Of a DNA stretch of 6,180 nt, positions 5,456 through 6,180 are shown one piece after another (the first letter of the stretch is position 1; every line of letters starts with the position of its first letter). The stretch lies in the NCBI GenBank assembly GCA_025924755.1, contig JAICHT010000217.1, positions 1 through 6,180 of the forward strand, written 5' to 3'. Under the pieces are notes generated by a model. That model was not told where the DNA came from, searched no databases, and was given only the letters and a program-made list of their open reading frames with translations. Made by a program: the position numbers and the translations under genes. Source of the DNA: Chitinophagaceae bacterium. Lineage in GTDB: Bacteria > Bacteroidota > Bacteroidia > Chitinophagales > Chitinophagaceae.

Positions 5456-6180
5456 ATGTATATTACAGCGCAACAGCATAAGCATAGCTCCATGAATTTT
5501 GCTTCTATCTATACGGAAAAACGAGTGGGTTCGGATACCATAACAGCTGGAAAGCGCTCTGGTTTTCAACGTGATTTTGACCGCTTGATCTTTTCATCTG
5601 CTTTCCGGCGTTTGCAGGATAAAACACAGGTTTTCCCGCTGCCCGCTTCCGCCTTCGTGCATAACCGGCTGACGCATTCACTGGAAGTGGCCAGCGTTGG
5701 AAGGTCGCTTGGGAAAATGGTTGGAGAAGTTATCAGCAGTAGATATAAAAGCACCAATGCAGATGCCTTCGAGTTTTATAAATACGAACTGGCAAATGTA
5801 CTGGCAGCAGCCTGTCTTGCACATGATATTGGCAATCCTGCTTTTGGGCATTCCGGTGAAAAAGCTATCTCCGCTTACTTTATAGAAAACGCGGATTTAA
5901 ATATTGATGGAAGCACATTGCAATCGTTATTTGCTACCAGCGAATGGAAAGATATCTGCCATTTTGAAGGCAATGCCAACGCTGTGCGGATATTAACGCA
6001 CAGTTTTAGGGGTCGCTTCAGAGGCGGCTTTGGATTAACCTATACCACCATCGCGTCTATTTTAAAATATCCTTGCGAATCCACAGCTATGGATAAGCAT
6101 TTTAAACACCGGAAAAAGTATGGATTTTTTCAAACAGAAAAAGAGGTAGTAAAAACTATAGCTACGGAACTGCATATGAT
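5456..6180 (+). CDS. dgt: dGTP triphosphohydrolase (Dgt), N-terminal half, cut by window edge
   Basis: From the ATG at 5456 the frame stays open for 241 codons to the edge. The product is an HD-domain deoxynucleoside triphosphohydrolase, which splits dGTP into deoxyguanosine and triphosphate and helps set dNTP pools in the cytoplasm. Conserved blocks are present in order: FQRDFDRLIFSSAFRRLQDKTQVF (37-60), HNRLTHSLEVASVGRSLG (69-86, HD-metal His74), AHDIGNPAFGHSGEKAI (122-138, metal pair His123-Asp124; His132 and Glu135 match the catalytic pair I recall from E. coli Dgt) and FEGNANAVRIL (170-180). The last metal-binding Asp and the C-terminal half are outside the window. A second start at 5492 (MNFASIY) would drop 12 residues and lies nearer the usual family start (MNW... 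then KR.G); the A-rich leader favours 5456. An in-frame TGA at 5417 bounds the gene upstream. Confidence 0.93.
   Translation, partial: MYITAQQHKHSSMNFASIYTEKRVGSDTITAGKRSGFQRDFDRLIFSSAFRRLQDKTQVFPLPASAFVHNRLTHSLEVASVGRSLGKMVGEVISSRYKSTNADAFEFYKYELANVLAAACLAHDIGNPAFGHSGEKAISAYFIENADLNIDGSTLQSLFATSEWKDICHFEGNANAVRILTHSFRGRFRGGFGLTYTTIASILKYPCESTAMDKHFKHRKKYGFFQTEKEVVKTIATELHM

Noticed and set aside
5566..5885. Short open frames on both strands (5566-5757 minus, 5697-5885 plus) within dgt
   Set aside because: Both overlap the HD-domain coding sequence, whose conserved motifs clearly mark the real frame starting at 5456.
1..6180. CRISPR array, tRNA or rRNA gene, insertion sequence or phage attachment site
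   Set aside because: No regularly spaced repeats, transposase-like frames, terminal inverted repeats with target duplications or cloverleaf sequences were found on either strand by reading.
1..6180. Functional link between uvsE, dgt and the sigma cluster as a DNA-damage or defence island
   Set aside because: The DNA- and nucleotide-related genes flank the cluster in different transcription units, both are widespread housekeeping-type genes, and the cluster proteins are all envelope-directed.

Overview
The window looks like chromosomal DNA from a Bacteroidota bacterium, most likely a Chitinophagaceae-type soil or freshwater member. The clues are AT-rich DNA, start codons preceded by A/T-rich stretches rather than Shine-Dalgarno sites, an ECF sigma factor of the type common in that family, and several protein families typical of the phylum (OB-fold tRNA_anti-like membrane protein, DUF5777 beta-barrel, monoheme lipoprotein cytochrome, Bacteroidota-type YceI). 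The taxonomic call is inference from these features.

Layout: (1) Positions 1-108, minus strand, hold the first 36 codons of a UV-damage endonuclease (UvsE/UvdE) that runs off the left edge. (2) Positions 109-325 are a divergent intergenic region rich in A/T, with two short inverted repeats and no convincing Bacteroidota promoter consensus. (3) Positions 326-4547, plus strand, form a compact six-gene cluster: ECF sigma factor, a protein with one membrane helix plus a predicted beta-barrel, a membrane-anchored OB-fold protein, a monoheme c-type cytochrome lipoprotein, a secreted YceI-like lipid-binding protein and a DUF5777 beta-barrel protein. Gaps run from an overlap to 26 nt, so one transcript is likely. 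(4) Positions 4548-4666 hold a hairpin between convergent genes. (5) Positions 4667-5350, minus strand, encode a GMP-synthase-like class I glutamine amidotransferase. (6) Positions 5351-5455 are a divergent intergenic region. (7) From 5456 to the right edge runs the first half of a dGTP triphosphohydrolase (dgt).

The part most worth attention is the six-gene cluster. The sigma factor overlaps a protein whose order is short cytoplasmic segment, membrane helix, long low-complexity linker, C-terminal beta-barrel. This would suit a regulator of the sigma factor that reaches across the periplasm. The next four genes all encode envelope proteins, one of them a redox carrier and one of a family that binds isoprenoid lipids such as quinones. 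A working hypothesis is a sigma-controlled envelope redox or lipid module; its substrate cannot be read from the sequence. The flanking genes (uvsE, amidotransferase, dgt) look like ordinary housekeeping or accessory genes with no evident link to it.
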